Assembly: GCF_000418365.1 (NCBI RefSeq)
Contig: NC_021663.1
Span: 1,612,001 to 1,676,000, forward strand
Direction of reading: 5' to 3'
Length of the DNA: 64,000 bases
Source: Corynebacterium terpenotabidum Y-11
GTDB taxonomy: Bacteria > Actinomycetota > Actinomycetes > Mycobacteriales > Mycobacteriaceae
Positions 1 to 10,743 of this stretch are shown piece by piece. Each line of letters opens with the position of its first letter. Position 1 is the first letter of the stretch. The position numbers and the translations under genes are program-made. The notes under the pieces are model-generated. The model had not been told where the DNA came from, did not search any database, and saw only the letters and a program-made list of their open reading frames with translations.

Positions 1-5
1 CAGCG

Positions 6-2417
6 CTACTGCCCGAAGCCGGCCCGGCGCAGAGCATCGGCCATTGAACCTGCCTGGCCACCACGCTGCCCCTCACGCTGACCATGCGGCTGCTGCTTCC
101 GCCGGGGTCGGCCATTCTGTCCGCCACCCTGCGGTCGACCCTGACGCTGTCCGCCGTCGCGCCCACCGTCACGCCCACTGTCGCGCCCACCACGGTCCCC
201 CCGAGTCACCGGGGCACCGGGCTCGTCGGTGAGGCGCAGCGACAGACCGATGCGCGACCGCTCCACATCGACCTCCATGACCTTGACCTTCACGACCTGT
301 CCGGAACGGACCACCTCATGGGGGTCCTTCACGAACTTGTCGGACATCGCCGAGACATGCACCAGTCCATCCTGGTGCACTCCCACGTCGATGAAGGCAC
401 CGAAGGCGGCGACATTAGTCACCGTGCCCTCCAGCACCATCCCCGGGGCAAGGTCGGAGATCTTCTCGATCCCCTCCTTCAGTTCAGCGGTCCGGAACTC
501 CGGGCGCGGGTCACGGCCCGGCTTGTCCAGCTCCGCGAGCACGTCAGTGACCGTGGGCACTCCGAAGGTGTCGTCGGCGAAATCTGCGGGACGTAGGGAC
601 GCCAGCACCCGGGTGTTGCCCACCAGGTCGGCCACCGCCACCCCGGTCGCCCCGGTGATCTTCCGGACCAGCGGGTAGGCCTCCGGGTGCACGGCCGAGG
701 CGTCCAAGGGATCGGCGGCACCGTGGATCCGCAGGAATCCGGCACACTGCTCGAACGCCTTCGGACCCAACCGCGGCACGTCCTTGAGCTGACGGCGCGA
801 GGTGAACGCACCGTTGGCTTCCCGGTGGTGGACGATATTCTCCGCCAGCGTCGCGGTGATTCCGGCAACCCGGCGCAGCAGGGGTGCGGAGGCGGTGTTG
901 ACGTCCACTCCGACGGAGTTCACCGCGTCCTCCACGACCGAATCCAGGCTGTCGGCGAGCATGACCTGGTTGACGTCGTGCTGGTACTGCCCGACGCCGA
1001 TGGACTTCGGGTCGATCTTCACCAGCTCGGCCAACGGATCCTGCAGACGTCGGGCGATGGACACCGCCCCGCGCAGTGCGACATCCATGTCCGGGAACTC
1101 CTCGGCGGCCAGCTCGGAGGCGGAATACACCGACGCGCCGGCCTCGGAGACGACCACGGGGGTCGGTCGGCTGCCGGTCGCCGCCGAGACCTTGTCCGCG
1201 ATCTCCCGGGCAAGCTTCTCCGTTTCCCGGGACGCGGTGCCGTTGCCGACCGCCATGAGGTCCACGTTGTGGGTGGCACACAACCGGGCAAGCACGTCGA
1301 CGGATTCACTCCACCGGTTACGGGGCTGATGCGGGTAGATCACGACCGTGTCCAGCACCTTGCCGGTCGGATCGACCACGGCACATTTCACCCCGTGGGC
1401 GTAGCCGGGGTCCAGGCCGAGCGTGGCGCGCTGACCGGCCGGAGCGGCGAGCAGCAGGTCGCGCAGATTGCGGGCGAAAACGTCCACGGCGCCGGCGTCC
1501 GCCTTCTCCTTGAGCCGGGTGCGCACATCCACACCTGAGGAGACCTGCAGCTTCGTCCGCCATCCGAAGCGGACGCACTCGGCACGGAACCGGTCGGCGG
1601 CGTCCCCCTTCGGTTCCAGACCCCGGGCCATGGCGATCATGCCCTGGTAAATCTCGTCGTCACCGGGGTCGAGGGTCAGCTGAAGGACCCCTTCGCCCTC
1701 CCCACGCAGCAGGGCCAGGATGCGGTGCGACGGCAGCTCGGTGAACGACTCGGAGAAGTCGAAGTAGTCGCGGAACTTCTGCGCGTCCGCGGATGCCTCC
1801 TTACCCGCCACCACACCGGCGGTCATCGACCCCGTGGCGTAGAACCGTTCCCGGACCTCACCGACCAGGTCGGCGTCGGTGGCAATCTCCTCCAGCACGA
1901 TAGAACGGGCCCCGGTGAGCACCGCCTTGGCGTCGTCGAACCCCTCCGTGATGTAGGACGCCGCCAGCTCCGCCGGGTCGGTGTGGCAGTCGCCGAGCAG
2001 TGCCTCGACGAGAGGTTCCAGACCTGCCTCACGGGCGATGGTGGCCTTCGTCCGTCGGGTAGACCTGAATGGCAGGTACAGATCCTCCAGCCGGGCCTTG
2101 GTCTCGCAGCGGAGAATCTGGTCCCGCAGCTCGTCGGTGAGCTTGCCCTGTTCCTCGATCGCGGCGAGCACCGTGGCCTTGCGTGCCTCCAGTTCCCGCA
2201 GGTAGGTCAGGCGGGTCTCGAGGGTGCGCAGCTGCGCATCATCGAGACCGCCGGTGACCTCCTTGCGGTACCGGGCGATGAAGGGCACGGTGTTCCCGTC
2301 GTCCAGCAGGCCCACGGTCGCGGTGACCTGGGTGACGGCGACACCGAGCTCCGCCGCGATGGTCGCAGCGATCGTCGCCGCGGTGGTCGTCTGTCCGTTG
2401 ATGTCTCGTACGGTCAT
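6..2417 (-). CDS. tex: Tex family S1 RNA-binding transcriptional accessory protein
   Basis: Full-length Tex-like protein of 803 residues. Seen: an N-terminal helical Tex core, a YqgF/RNase H-like segment around residues 320-450 (LGLDPGYAHGVKCAVVD), paired helix-hairpin-helix motifs near 490-590 (DVNTASAPLLRRVAGI), and a C-terminal S1 domain near 650-725 (LEGTVTNVAAFGAFIDVGVH), followed by a low-complexity Gly/Arg/Gln tail. Family knowledge: Tex binds nucleic acid and influences transcription; its exact role is unsettled. I chose the ATG at 2417 rather than the in-frame ATG at 2426, because 2430..2425 reads TACGAT, a -10 hexamer 7 nt upstream, and the upstream ATG lies inside it. The RG-rich tail is probably a disordered RNA-contacting extension (inference). 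Confidence 0.95.
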   Translation of the reverse strand: MTVRDINGQTTTAATIAATIAAELGVAVTQVTATVGLLDDGNTVPFIARYRKEVTGGLDDAQLRTLETRLTYLRELEARKATVLAAIEEQGKLTDELRDQILRCETKARLEDLYLPFRSTRRTKATIAREAGLEPLVEALLGDCHTDPAELAASYITEGFDDAKAVLTGARSIVLEEIATDADLVGEVRERFYATGSMTAGVVAGKEASADAQKFRDYFDFSESFTELPSHRILALLRGEGEGVLQLTLDPGDDEIYQGMIAMARGLEPKGDAADRFRAECVRFGWRTKLQVSSGVDVRTRLKEKADAGAVDVFARNLRDLLLAAPAGQRATLGLDPGYAHGVKCAVVDPTGKVLDTVVIYPHQPRNRWSESVDVLARLCATHNVDLMAVGNGTASRETEKLAREIADKVSAATGSRPTPVVVSEAGASVYSASELAAEEFPDMDVALRGAVSIARRLQDPLAELVKIDPKSIGVGQYQHDVNQVMLADSLDSVVEDAVNSVGVDVNTASAPLLRRVAGITATLAENIVHHREANGAFTSRRQLKDVPRLGPKAFEQCAGFLRIHGAADPLDASAVHPEAYPLVRKITGATGVAVADLVGNTRVLASLRPADFADDTFGVPTVTDVLAELDKPGRDPRPEFRTAELKEGIEKISDLAPGMVLEGTVTNVAAFGAFIDVGVHQDGLVHVSAMSDKFVKDPHEVVRSGQVVKVKVMEVDVERSRIGLSLRLTDEPGAPVTRGDRGGRDSGRDGGRDGGQRQGRPQGGGQNGRPRRKQQPHGQREGQRGGQAGSMADALRRAGFGQ

Positions 2418-2424
2418 TCGGCCC

Positions 2425-2430
2425 ATCGTA
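2425..2430 (-). promoter_or_regulatory. -10 element of a leaderless tex promoter
   Basis: The minus strand reads TACGAT, then 7 nt, then the ATG at 2417. A transcript starting about 7 nt after the hexamer would begin at or next to the start codon. No Shine-Dalgarno sequence is needed or clearly visible. Confidence 0.6.
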
Positions 2431-2445
2431 GCCGCCGGCTGCGGG

Positions 2446-3357
2446 TCAGTAGGGAGCGGGACCTGCTGGCCCCACCTCGATCACCTGACCAGCGGCGGCG
2501 GCATTCTCCGCCTCATCGGCGGCCGCCGCAGCCTTCTTCTCCGCGTCCTTCGCCGCCTTCTTCGCGGCCCGCTCCGCCCGTCGCCTTGCCCGGCGGTCGG
2601 CGTCCTCCCGGGCTTTCACCGCAGCCTCCTCCCGTCGCCGATCGGCCTCCTCCGCCCAGTCCAGGGACTCATCCCGCAGCCGAGCGAGTTCCTCCACCGC
2701 GTCGGTGGCGGCCCGGTCGACGACATCCCGCAACCGGTGGACGGACACCGACGGGGCGGGGACGACGGTCCGTGAACCGTCCCTGGTCGACATCCGCTGC
2801 GGGATACTCTGCAGCCAGTCCATCACCTCCCGTTCCACCACCTGGTCGATATGCGAACACCGCCCGTTCTCCGGTTCCGGGAGCCGGAACGCGGGTTCAC
2901 CGTAGTTGTATCCCGACCAGTCGTCGTTGTAGTCACCGTCAGCGGACCAGTCCGGTGGCGGCTCCCCCGCCGCGAGAGCTTCCGCACGCAGCAGCTCCCG
3001 CCTCGCCCGCTCCGCCGCCCGGTCCTCCCGCCGGATGATCTGGTCATCAATCTCCTGACGCACCCCCGCATGCCGGTCCAGTCTGCGCCACAGCGTGTCG
3101 AAGTGGTCGATGGTCATCCGCCCGTCCGCCAGCGCCGCGGAGAACAGGACCGGCATGCGCCAGGACATCTCCCCGGTGTGCCGGAACCGCGCGACGTACG
3201 CGGTACCCCGTCCGCGTACCGCCTGTTCCAACGCCTGACGTTCCACCGACGGACGGCCGCCGACGTAGGCGTCCGCCATGCGCAGTTCCGCGCGGTTGAG
3301 CGGGTAGACGGTGATCTCTTCGATGGTCGGATGATCGACCGTGTCCGTGTACAACAT
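2446..3357 (-). CDS. Hypothetical protein, possible DUF222 (13E12-repeat) relative
   Basis: A 303-residue protein I do not recognise with certainty. The N-terminal half (about 1-120) contains SAALADGRMTIDHFDTLWRRL, which resembles the helical 'lreGrisyeHa' signature of DUF222 proteins linked to HNH nucleases, but no HNH motif follows. The C-terminal 100 residues form a strongly charged Arg/Lys/Ala/Glu helix (AERAAKKAAKDAEKKAAAAA), probably a coiled coil. The start at 3357 is set by a GGGGAGG ribosome-binding site just upstream; longer in-frame starts add only basic low-complexity residues. It may be a nuclease-less descendant of the DUF222 family (inference). It lies between tex and trmD in the same direction. 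Confidence 0.75.
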   Translation of the reverse strand: MLYTDTVDHPTIEEITVYPLNRAELRMADAYVGGRPSVERQALEQAVRGRGTAYVARFRHTGEMSWRMPVLFSAALADGRMTIDHFDTLWRRLDRHAGVRQEIDDQIIRREDRAAERARRELLRAEALAAGEPPPDWSADGDYNDDWSGYNYGEPAFRLPEPENGRCSHIDQVVEREVMDWLQSIPQRMSTRDGSRTVVPAPSVSVHRLRDVVDRAATDAVEELARLRDESLDWAEEADRRREEAAVKAREDADRRARRRAERAAKKAAKDAEKKAAAAADEAENAAAAGQVIEVGPAGPAPY

Positions 3358-3494
3358 GAGTGCCCCTCCCCGTCCCCGCCGGGCTCTCCGGCGCCGGACG
3401 TGGCCCATGACCTTAGTGTGCTGTCCGGACCACTTCCCCTCCCCGCACGGCAAAAGCCCAGGAGCCGGTGGACAACCCGACCCCTGTGGACAGA

Positions 3495-4391
3495 CTATTT
3501 CTCCGGGACCGTCGCCGGATCCGACCAGGCGTCCGACCCCTCCAGGGCCGCCAGGGTCCGGCGGTCGGCCTTGTCCAGCAGCCCGGCGTCCGCGGCGTCC
3601 TCGACAAGACCGGGACGCACACTCAGGGTGCGGTGCAGGGACTGGTCACGGCGCCACCGGGCAACCTTCGCATGGTTACCGGAGGTGAGCACCTCAGGCA
3701 CCTCCAGGTCGCGCCACACCCGCGGCTTGGTGTAGCTCGGGCCCTCCAAGAGTCCGTCCTGGAAGGAATCCTCCTGGTGGCTGGCCCGGTTGCCGAGGAC
3801 ACCGGGAATCAGCCGGACCACGGCTTCAGCGATGACGAGGACCGCCACTTCCCCGCCGATCAGGACGTAGTCCCCGAGAGACACCTCCTCGACCCGGTAA
3901 CGCTGCTGCGCATCGGTGAAGACCCGCTGGTCGATCCCCTCGTACCGGCCACAGGCGAAGACCAGGCGCTCCTCCTGCGACCAGCGCTGCGCCATGTCCT
4001 GGGTGAACGGACGCCCCGCCGGGGTGGGGACGATGAGGACGGGGCGGGTATCCGGATCCTCCACCGGGGCGGCGTCCACGGTGGTCTCCTTGCCCGCGCG
4101 CAGTCCACCACGGACATGGGGCGACGCCGATTCCAGCAGTGCATCCTGACCGGCCGGCCCGGCCAGCGCGGCGACATCGTCGAGAGCTGGCCCCCACACC
4201 TCAGGCTTCATGACCATTCCGGGGCCGCCGCCGAAGGGGGTGTCGTCAACGGCCTTGTGCACATCATGGGTCCAGGACCTGAGGTCGTGGACACCCACCG
4301 AAAGAATCCCCCGCTCGATGGCCCGCCCCAGCAACGCATGCCGCAACGGGTCAAGGTACTCCGGGAAAATGGTCACGACGTCGATGCGCAT
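3495..4391 (-). CDS. trmD: tRNA (guanine37-N1)-methyltransferase TrmD
   Basis: TrmD methylates G37 of tRNAs that read CNN codons, preventing +1 frameshifts. Seen: the canonical start [30 protein letters not shown] in the SPOUT fold, and [11 protein letters not shown], part of the trefoil-knot SAM site. The 298 residues exceed the usual ~250 because of an actinobacterial C-terminal extension and an insertion near residue 100. ATG 4391 is preferred to GTG 4412: the minus strand at 4404..4399 reads TAAGAT, 7 nt before 4391, a leaderless promoter. Just upstream lies rimM (stop at 4413), a conserved neighbour in tRNA and ribosome maturation. Confidence 0.97.
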   Translation of the reverse strand: MRIDVVTIFPEYLDPLRHALLGRAIERGILSVGVHDLRSWTHDVHKAVDDTPFGGGPGMVMKPEVWGPALDDVAALAGPAGQDALLESASPHVRGGLRAGKETTVDAAPVEDPDTRPVLIVPTPAGRPFTQDMAQRWSQEERLVFACGRYEGIDQRVFTDAQQRYRVEEVSLGDYVLIGGEVAVLVIAEAVVRLIPGVLGNRASHQEDSFQDGLLEGPSYTKPRVWRDLEVPEVLTSGNHAKVARWRRDQSLHRTLSVRPGLVEDAADAGLLDKADRRTLAALEGSDAWSDPATVPEK

Positions 4392-4398
4392 TGCACCG

Positions 4399-4404
4399 AT
4401 CTTA
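4399..4404 (-). promoter_or_regulatory. -10 element of a leaderless trmD promoter
   Basis: TAAGAT on the minus strand followed by 7 nt and ATG 4391. It lies just downstream of the rimM stop codon, so trmD may be transcribed both with rimM and on its own. Confidence 0.55.
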
Positions 4405-4412
4405 GCGACCAC

Positions 4413-5024
4413 TCAGGCCAGGTCGAGCAGACCCTCCGGCGGGGTGACGACCAGTGCACCGTTGTCGAGGTCCACGATCGGCACAATCGCGTGACGGAAG
4501 GGGATGAGGATCGTCGACCCGGCCGTGGGCAGGTCCGCGTCGGCATCCACCGTGACCTCCAGCAGTGTGCCCGCCGGACCGTGGGTCACCCCGGTGACCT
4601 CACCGATGTCCACCGGCTCCGGCTCGGCACCCTCATAGGCACGGGCGTTGGCGGTTGCCTCATCCACCGGACCGCAGTCGAGGACGCGCAGCCCCTCCAA
4701 CTCATGGTCGTAGTAGCCGTCATCGTCCTCGTCGAACACCGGGGGCGCGAAGAACCGCATCCCCCGCAGCGACTCGGCCGCGGTCCGGTCGGCGATCTCC
4801 TCCACGGTGACGAGCAGGCGCCCCTGGTGGGGGCGCACCGATTTCACGGTGAGGCTGAGTTCACGGCCACCGGAGGTTCCCCGGTCGCCGCGTCCCCCCT
4901 GCCGACCGGTGAGCACACTCCCCCCGGCAAACCGGGACTCCGGATCATCGGTGGTGGCGTCCACCACAAGTTCACCACGTACCCCGTGTGGCTTGATGAC
5001 CCGGCCGATCTGCAGTTCCGTCAT
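4413..5024 (-). CDS. rimM: Ribosome maturation factor RimM
   Basis: RimM binds S19 and helps maturation of the 30S head domain. The 203-residue protein begins MTELQIGRVIKPHGVRGELVV, the typical RimM N-terminal barrel, and ends with a PRC-barrel segment (about 105-203: VFDEDDDGYYDHELEGLRV ... TILIPFRHAIVPIVDLDNG). It is longer than the usual ~170 residues owing to Gly/Arg and acidic loops. The minus strand at 5037..5032 reads TAGTCT 7 nt before the ATG; the first three bases are the TAG stop codon of gdhA. trmD follows immediately. Confidence 0.96.
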   Translation of the reverse strand: MTELQIGRVIKPHGVRGELVVDATTDDPESRFAGGSVLTGRQGGRGDRGTSGGRELSLTVKSVRPHQGRLLVTVEEIADRTAAESLRGMRFFAPPVFDEDDDGYYDHELEGLRVLDCGPVDEATANARAYEGAEPEPVDIGEVTGVTHGPAGTLLEVTVDADADLPTAGSTILIPFRHAIVPIVDLDNGALVVTPPEGLLDLA

Positions 5025-5034
5025 GGAGTACAGA

Positions 5035-6445
<1,411 letters not shown>

Positions 6446-6614
6446 CGCCATAGCAATATCTGCAGCCATTCGTTAACCCGCCCGTAACATACGGTCCGGA
6501 TCGTGGGATGACGGGGGTAACTGGTCCTGTCTGGCGGGGGCACTGCGCCAGCGATCCGTAACATTCGCCGACGCCGGAACTCCTGCGGAACGCTGACGGC
6601 TCCACTCCCCGACG

Positions 6615-6642
6615 CAGTCCTGACCCAGTCCTGACCCAGTCC
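6615..6642. repeat. 11-bp direct repeat, 2.5 copies
   Basis: CAGTCCTGACC occurs twice in tandem (6615-6625, 6626-6636) and is followed by a partial third copy CAGTCC. It lies between the gdhA promoter region and the rpsP terminator. Confidence 0.8.
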
Positions 6643-6653
6643 CAACACGACAG

Positions 6654-6687
6654 AACCCCACCACTGCGCGGATGCGGTGGTGGGGTT
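6654..6687 (-). terminator. Intrinsic terminator downstream of rpsP
   Basis: Perfect 11-bp inverted repeat AACCCCACCAC / GTGGTGGGGTT around a 12-nt loop, 55 nt after the rpsP stop. The U-tract is poor, as is common in high-GC actinobacteria. Confidence 0.75.
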
Positions 6688-6741
6688 CAGCAGGGGCGCC
6701 CGGAACTCGGGAGCCTGAAGAAGGCGTGACGTGCGGGAGAA

Positions 6742-7209
6742 CTACTCCGCAGCCTCGGCGGTCTCCTCGGCAGCCTCAGCAGCCTCGGCCTCAGCAGCGG
6801 CCTTAGCCTCGGCGGCAGCCTTGGCCTCACGCTTCTTGGAGGTGATGGCCTCGGCGGTGGGGGCGTCGGCGGCCTCGGCGAGAGCGGCGTTGAAGAGGTC
6901 CAGCTTGGACGGCTTCGGCTCCGCGACCTTGAGGGTGCCCTCGGCGCCGTCGAGGCCCTTGTACTTCTGCCAGTCGCCGGTGATCTTGAGCAGGGCGAGG
7001 ACCGGCTCGGTCGGCTGGGCACCGACGGACAGCCAGTGCTGGGCGCGCTCAGAGTCGATCTTGATCACGGACGGCTCGGCCTTCGGCTCGTAGGTGCCGA
7101 TATTCTCGATGACCTTGCCGGAGCGGCGGGTGCGGGCGTCCGCGATGACGACGCGGTAGTGCGGGGTCCGGATCTTACCGAGACGCTGGAGCTTGATCTT
7201 GACGGCCAT
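6742..7209 (-). CDS. rpsP: 30S ribosomal protein S16
   Basis: Small-subunit protein needed for 30S assembly. The first ~85 residues are canonical S16: [29 protein letters not shown] split over the N-terminus, then [18 protein letters not shown] and [17 protein letters not shown]. The 155-residue length greatly exceeds the ~80-100 of most bacteria because of an Ala/Glu/Lys-rich tail from about residue 110 ([23 protein letters not shown]). Actinobacterial S16 proteins often carry such tails; this one is long and purely helix-forming. It is downstream of ffh and followed by a strong hairpin terminator. Confidence 0.97.
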   Translation of the reverse strand: MAVKIKLQRLGKIRTPHYRVVIADARTRRSGKVIENIGTYEPKAEPSVIKIDSERAQHWLSVGAQPTEPVLALLKITGDWQKYKGLDGAEGTLKVAEPKPSKLDLFNAALAEAADAPTAEAITSKKREAKAAAEAKAAAEAEAAEAAEETAEAAE

Positions 7210-7371
7210 GACTGGCTCACTTTCTGTTGACGGTCACCGGGCAGTACAGACACCCGCTGCACTGTCCTCGGACGGTGCACCGGGCCGGTTCAACCCTTGG
7301 ATTTATCCTGCGCGTGACCACCGGCCGACCATGGTCGGGAACGGTGTTACGCAGACCGCACCACACTACCC

Positions 7372-8964
7372 TTACTTCGACCCTTTACCGAAATCGAGGT
7401 TATTGAGGTCGATGTTCTCGAATCCCGGGGGCATCTGCTGCTGCATCTTCTGCAGGTCTGCCATCGACGGCATACCGCCGCCCATCCCTGGCATGCCCGG
7501 CATACCCGGCATACCCTGCGGCATCCTCGGCTGCGAGGGCCCCTTCTTCACAGGCTTCCGCTTACCGTTCTTCCCCTTGCGTCCCTTCGGCTTCTTCTTC
7601 GTCGCCGACCGTGTCATACCGCCCATACCCATCTGGCCGGCCATCGTGCCCATCATCTTCTTCGCGTCGAAGAACCGGTTGACGAGCTGGTTGACCTCGG
7701 ACACCGCAACGCCGGAACCGTTGGCGATGCGCTTGCGTCGCGAGGCGTTGAGGATGTTCGGGTCGTTACGCTCCGCCGGGGTCATACCGCGGATGATGGC
7801 CTGGATCCGGTCGAGCTGCTTCTCATCGACATTGTCGGCCATCTGGCTCATCTGCTTGCCGCCCGGCAGCATCTTCAGGATATTGCCCAGCGGTCCCATC
7901 CGACGGATCATCATCATCTGCTCGAGGAAGTCCTCCAGGGTGAGCTCACCGGACATCATCCGCTCGGCGGCGGTCTGGGCCTTCTCCTGGTCCATGACCT
8001 GCTCGGCCTGCTCGATGAGGGTGAGCACGTCACCCATACCGAGGATCCGGTTGGCCATCCGGTCCGGGTGGAAGATGTCGAAGTCATCGAGCTTCTCACC
8101 GGTGGACGCATAGAGGATCGGCTTGCCGGTGACCTCACGGATCGACAGGGCGGCCCCACCACGGGCGTCACCGTCGAGCTTGGTGAGCACCACGCCGGTG
8201 AAGTCCACTCCGTCGCGGAAGGCCTCGGCGGTGGTGACGGCGTCCTGACCGATCATGGCGTCAATGACGAAGAGGACCTCGTCGGGATTGACCGCGTCGC
8301 GGATGTTCCGCGCCTGCGTCATGAGTTCCTCGTCGATGCCCAGGCGACCGGCGGTGTCGATGATGACTACGTCGTGCTTCGTGTGACGTGCCTCCTCGAT
8401 ACCGGCCGTGGCCACAGCCACAGGATCACCGTGGCTGGTGCCCATCTCGTGGTCGAGTGAATCGACGGAGGTGCCCGGATCGGGGGCAAAGGTGGGGACG
8501 CCTGCCCGTTCACCGACGATCTGGAGCTGCTGCACGGCCCCCGGACGCTGCAGGTCACAGGCCACCAGCATCGGAGTGTGCCCCTGCTTGACGAGATGGT
8601 GGGCGAGCTTGCCGGCCAGCGTGGTCTTACCGGCACCCTGCAGACCGGCAAGCATGATCACCGTCGGCGGGGTCTTCGCCAGGGTCAGGCGCCTGGTCTC
8701 ACCACCGAGAATCTCCTTGAGCTCCTCGTCAACGATCTTGATGACCTGCTGTGCCGGGTTCAGCGCCTCGGAGACGATGACGCCACTGGCGCGTTCCTTG
8801 ACCCGGCTGATGAAGCCACGGACCACGGGCAGCGAGACATCGGCCTCCAGCAGTGCCAGCCGGATTTCCCGGGCGGTGGCGTTGATGTCGGCTTCGGTCA
8901 GGCGGCCTTTGTCCCGCAGCCCCTTGAGGGCACCGGTGAGGCGGTCTGACAAGGACTCAAACAC
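7372..8964 (-). CDS. ffh: Signal recognition particle GTPase Ffh (SRP54)
   Basis: The protein subunit of SRP; it binds 4.5S RNA and signal sequences and hands ribosomes to FtsY. Seen: an N-domain (MFESLSDRLTGALKGLRDKG), the GTPase G1 motif GLQGAGKTT near residue 108, DTAGRLGIDEEL, TKLDGDARGG, and a methionine-rich M domain from about 330 (QMMMIRRMGPLGNILKMLPG) ending in a Gly/Met/Pro tail (PQGMPGMPGMPGMGGGM). The 530 residues are typical for actinobacteria. It starts with GTG at 8964; GGGAG lies about 10 nt upstream. The partner ftsY is about 2 kb upstream, separated by the amt gene. Confidence 0.98.
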   Translation of the reverse strand: MFESLSDRLTGALKGLRDKGRLTEADINATAREIRLALLEADVSLPVVRGFISRVKERASGVIVSEALNPAQQVIKIVDEELKEILGGETRRLTLAKTPPTVIMLAGLQGAGKTTLAGKLAHHLVKQGHTPMLVACDLQRPGAVQQLQIVGERAGVPTFAPDPGTSVDSLDHEMGTSHGDPVAVATAGIEEARHTKHDVVIIDTAGRLGIDEELMTQARNIRDAVNPDEVLFVIDAMIGQDAVTTAEAFRDGVDFTGVVLTKLDGDARGGAALSIREVTGKPILYASTGEKLDDFDIFHPDRMANRILGMGDVLTLIEQAEQVMDQEKAQTAAERMMSGELTLEDFLEQMMMIRRMGPLGNILKMLPGGKQMSQMADNVDEKQLDRIQAIIRGMTPAERNDPNILNASRRKRIANGSGVAVSEVNQLVNRFFDAKKMMGTMAGQMGMGGMTRSATKKKPKGRKGKNGKRKPVKKGPSQPRMPQGMPGMPGMPGMGGGMPSMADLQKMQQQMPPGFENIDLNNLDFGKGSK

Positions 8965-9110
8965 TGTGGAACTACTCCCTTGGCGCTACGGATTTGTGAC
9001 CTCACCACAGTACCCGCTGCAGACGGGGCGTCACATTCGACGGGGAGGGATCTGTCGGGGACGCCGCGGTGCTGTCGGCTGGTCCCGACCGTTGACCGAC
9101 GAGAAACCCG

Positions 9111-9153
9111 TCACGGAAGCAACGCTTCAGAGAGTGAAGCGTTGCTCCCGTGA
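9111..9153 (-). terminator. Hairpin terminator downstream of the ammonium transporter
   Basis: A 19-position stem with one A/C mismatch (9111-9129 against 9135-9153) closes the 5-nt loop GAGAG. It lies 67 nt beyond the amt stop and upstream of ffh, isolating the two transcription units. Confidence 0.8.
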
Positions 9154-9219
9154 TTGAAGGTGTGCGGAGGTATCCGGCGGGCCGCGGTCCGGTGGTCGCG
9201 AGCAGAGCGGCCCGGAGGA

Positions 9220-10578
9220 TCAGCCCTTCGTCGAGGCGCCGGCGGCGTCCTGCTCGACTTCCAGGGCAGTGTACCCACTGTCGGCGAAGTAGGCGGACTC
9301 GGCGTGGAGGGCGGTGTCGATACCACTCTCCTCGTCAGTACCGGAGATCCGCCAGCCCATGGTCATCTTCAGCGCATAGCCGATGATGAAGGTGACGACC
9401 GCAGTGTAGGCCAGAGCGACGACCGCGATGACGACCTGAACGATGAACAGCTTGAAGCCGTCTCCGCCACCACCGGTGAACAGGCCGACGTCGGTGGCCA
9501 GCAGGCCGATACCGACGGTGCCCCACAGGCCGGCGACGAGGTGCACACCGACGACGTCGAGGGAATCGTCGAACTTGAACTTGTACTTCAGGCCGACACC
9601 GACGGCGGACAAGGCGCCACCGATAGCACCGAGGATGATGGCGGTGACCGGGGTGAGGTTACCGGCGGCCGGGGTGACGGCGACCAGGCCGGCGACGACG
9701 CCGGACGCCGCACCGAGGGAGGTGACGTGCTTGTCACGCAGCTGCTCGACAAGGAGCCAGCCGAGCATGGCGGCACAGGTGGCGACGGTGGTGTTCAACC
9801 AGGCGAGGCCGGCGGCACCGTTGGCACCGAAGGCGGAACCACCGTTGAAGCCGAACCAGCCGAACCACAGGAGGGCGGCACCGAGCATGACCAGGGGGAG
9901 GTTGTGCGGACGAGCCTCGGTCTTCATGAAGGAGCGGGAACGACCGATGATGAGTGACAGGATCAGCGCGGCCATACCGGCGTTGATGTGGACCACGGTG
10001 CCACCGGCGAAGTCGATCGGGGCGATGGTCGCCTCACCGTCGGTGGTGCCGAACATCATCGCCGCCAGGCCGTCCTCGGAACCGGAGAGCAGACCGCCAC
10101 CCCAGACCATGTGGGCCAGCGGGAAGTAGGCCAGGGTGACCCAGATACCGGCGAAGACCAGCCAGGTGGAGAACTTCACACGGTTCGCCAGCGAACCGGA
10201 GATGATCGCCACGGTGATGACGGCGAAGGTCAGCTGGAATCCGATGTCGATGACATTGGCGTAGCCGGCGGCACCGGCGATGTACGCACCGTCAGCGTCG
10301 GTGATCGAGTCCTTCAGGCCGAAGTATTCGAAGGGGTTCGAGAACCAGCCTCCGATGGATTCGCTGCCGTAGGACATCGACCAGCCCCACAAGACGTAGA
10401 TGACGCCGACCAGGCCCAGGGTCCCGAAAGACATCATCATCATGTTGATGGCGGACTTCTGGCGGGACATGCCGCCGTAGAACAGGGCCAGGGCGGGGGT
10501 CATGAGCAGCACCAGTGCCGCACTCATGAGCATCCAGGCGGAGTCTCCGGTGGCTGTCACCATTTCCGCGTCGGTCAT
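9220..10578 (-). CDS. amtB: Ammonium transporter (Amt/MEP/Rh family)
   Basis: Membrane ammonium channel of 452 residues with about 11 hydrophobic segments. Seen: MLMSAALVLLMTPALALFYGGM at the N-terminus, FAGGTVVHINAGMAALILS, with the pore-lining His region, and VVGVHLVAGLWGTVGIGLLA near 340. ATG 10578 follows GAGGAGAAGG; the 58 in-frame codons before it do not resemble the family. Unusually, no glnK or glnD follows: the gene ends in a terminator and the next gene is ffh. The symbol is by family; it may equally be the AmtA type. Nitrogen control is expected, but no AmtR box was recognised. Confidence 0.93.
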   Translation of the reverse strand: MTDAEMVTATGDSAWMLMSAALVLLMTPALALFYGGMSRQKSAINMMMMSFGTLGLVGVIYVLWGWSMSYGSESIGGWFSNPFEYFGLKDSITDADGAYIAGAAGYANVIDIGFQLTFAVITVAIISGSLANRVKFSTWLVFAGIWVTLAYFPLAHMVWGGGLLSGSEDGLAAMMFGTTDGEATIAPIDFAGGTVVHINAGMAALILSLIIGRSRSFMKTEARPHNLPLVMLGAALLWFGWFGFNGGSAFGANGAAGLAWLNTTVATCAAMLGWLLVEQLRDKHVTSLGAASGVVAGLVAVTPAAGNLTPVTAIILGAIGGALSAVGVGLKYKFKFDDSLDVVGVHLVAGLWGTVGIGLLATDVGLFTGGGGDGFKLFIVQVVIAVVALAYTAVVTFIIGYALKMTMGWRISGTDEESGIDTALHAESAYFADSGYTALEVEQDAAGASTKG

Positions 10579-10697
10579 TTCCTTCTCCTCAGGATCGGTT
10601 GCACCGACGTCGTCCGCCGGGCACGGAACACAGTCAAATGCAGCCGTGTTTCTCAGGTCCGACCCTGAAGATGTCCTGCCGGTTAAATGACGGCGGA

Positions 10698-10731
10698 CCG
10701 GAGTTACGGGAATATTTCCCCTTATCTCCGG
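10698..10731. promoter_or_regulatory. Nested palindrome upstream of the ammonium transporter
   Basis: CCGGAG (10698-10703) pairs with CTCCGG (10726-10731), and inside it GGGAA (10708-10712) pairs with TTCCC (10716-10720) around TAT. It lies 120-153 nt upstream of the amt start, after the ftsY terminator. It could be an operator for a nitrogen regulator, or a hairpin; the assignment is inference. Confidence 0.4.
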
Positions 10732-10743
10732 CCCGTGAAATGT

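Noticed and set aside
7325..7338. Perfect 14-bp palindrome CCGACCATGGTCGG between ffh and rpsP
   Set aside because: It has no loop or T-tract, and no evidence links it to termination or regulation; left out as a feature.
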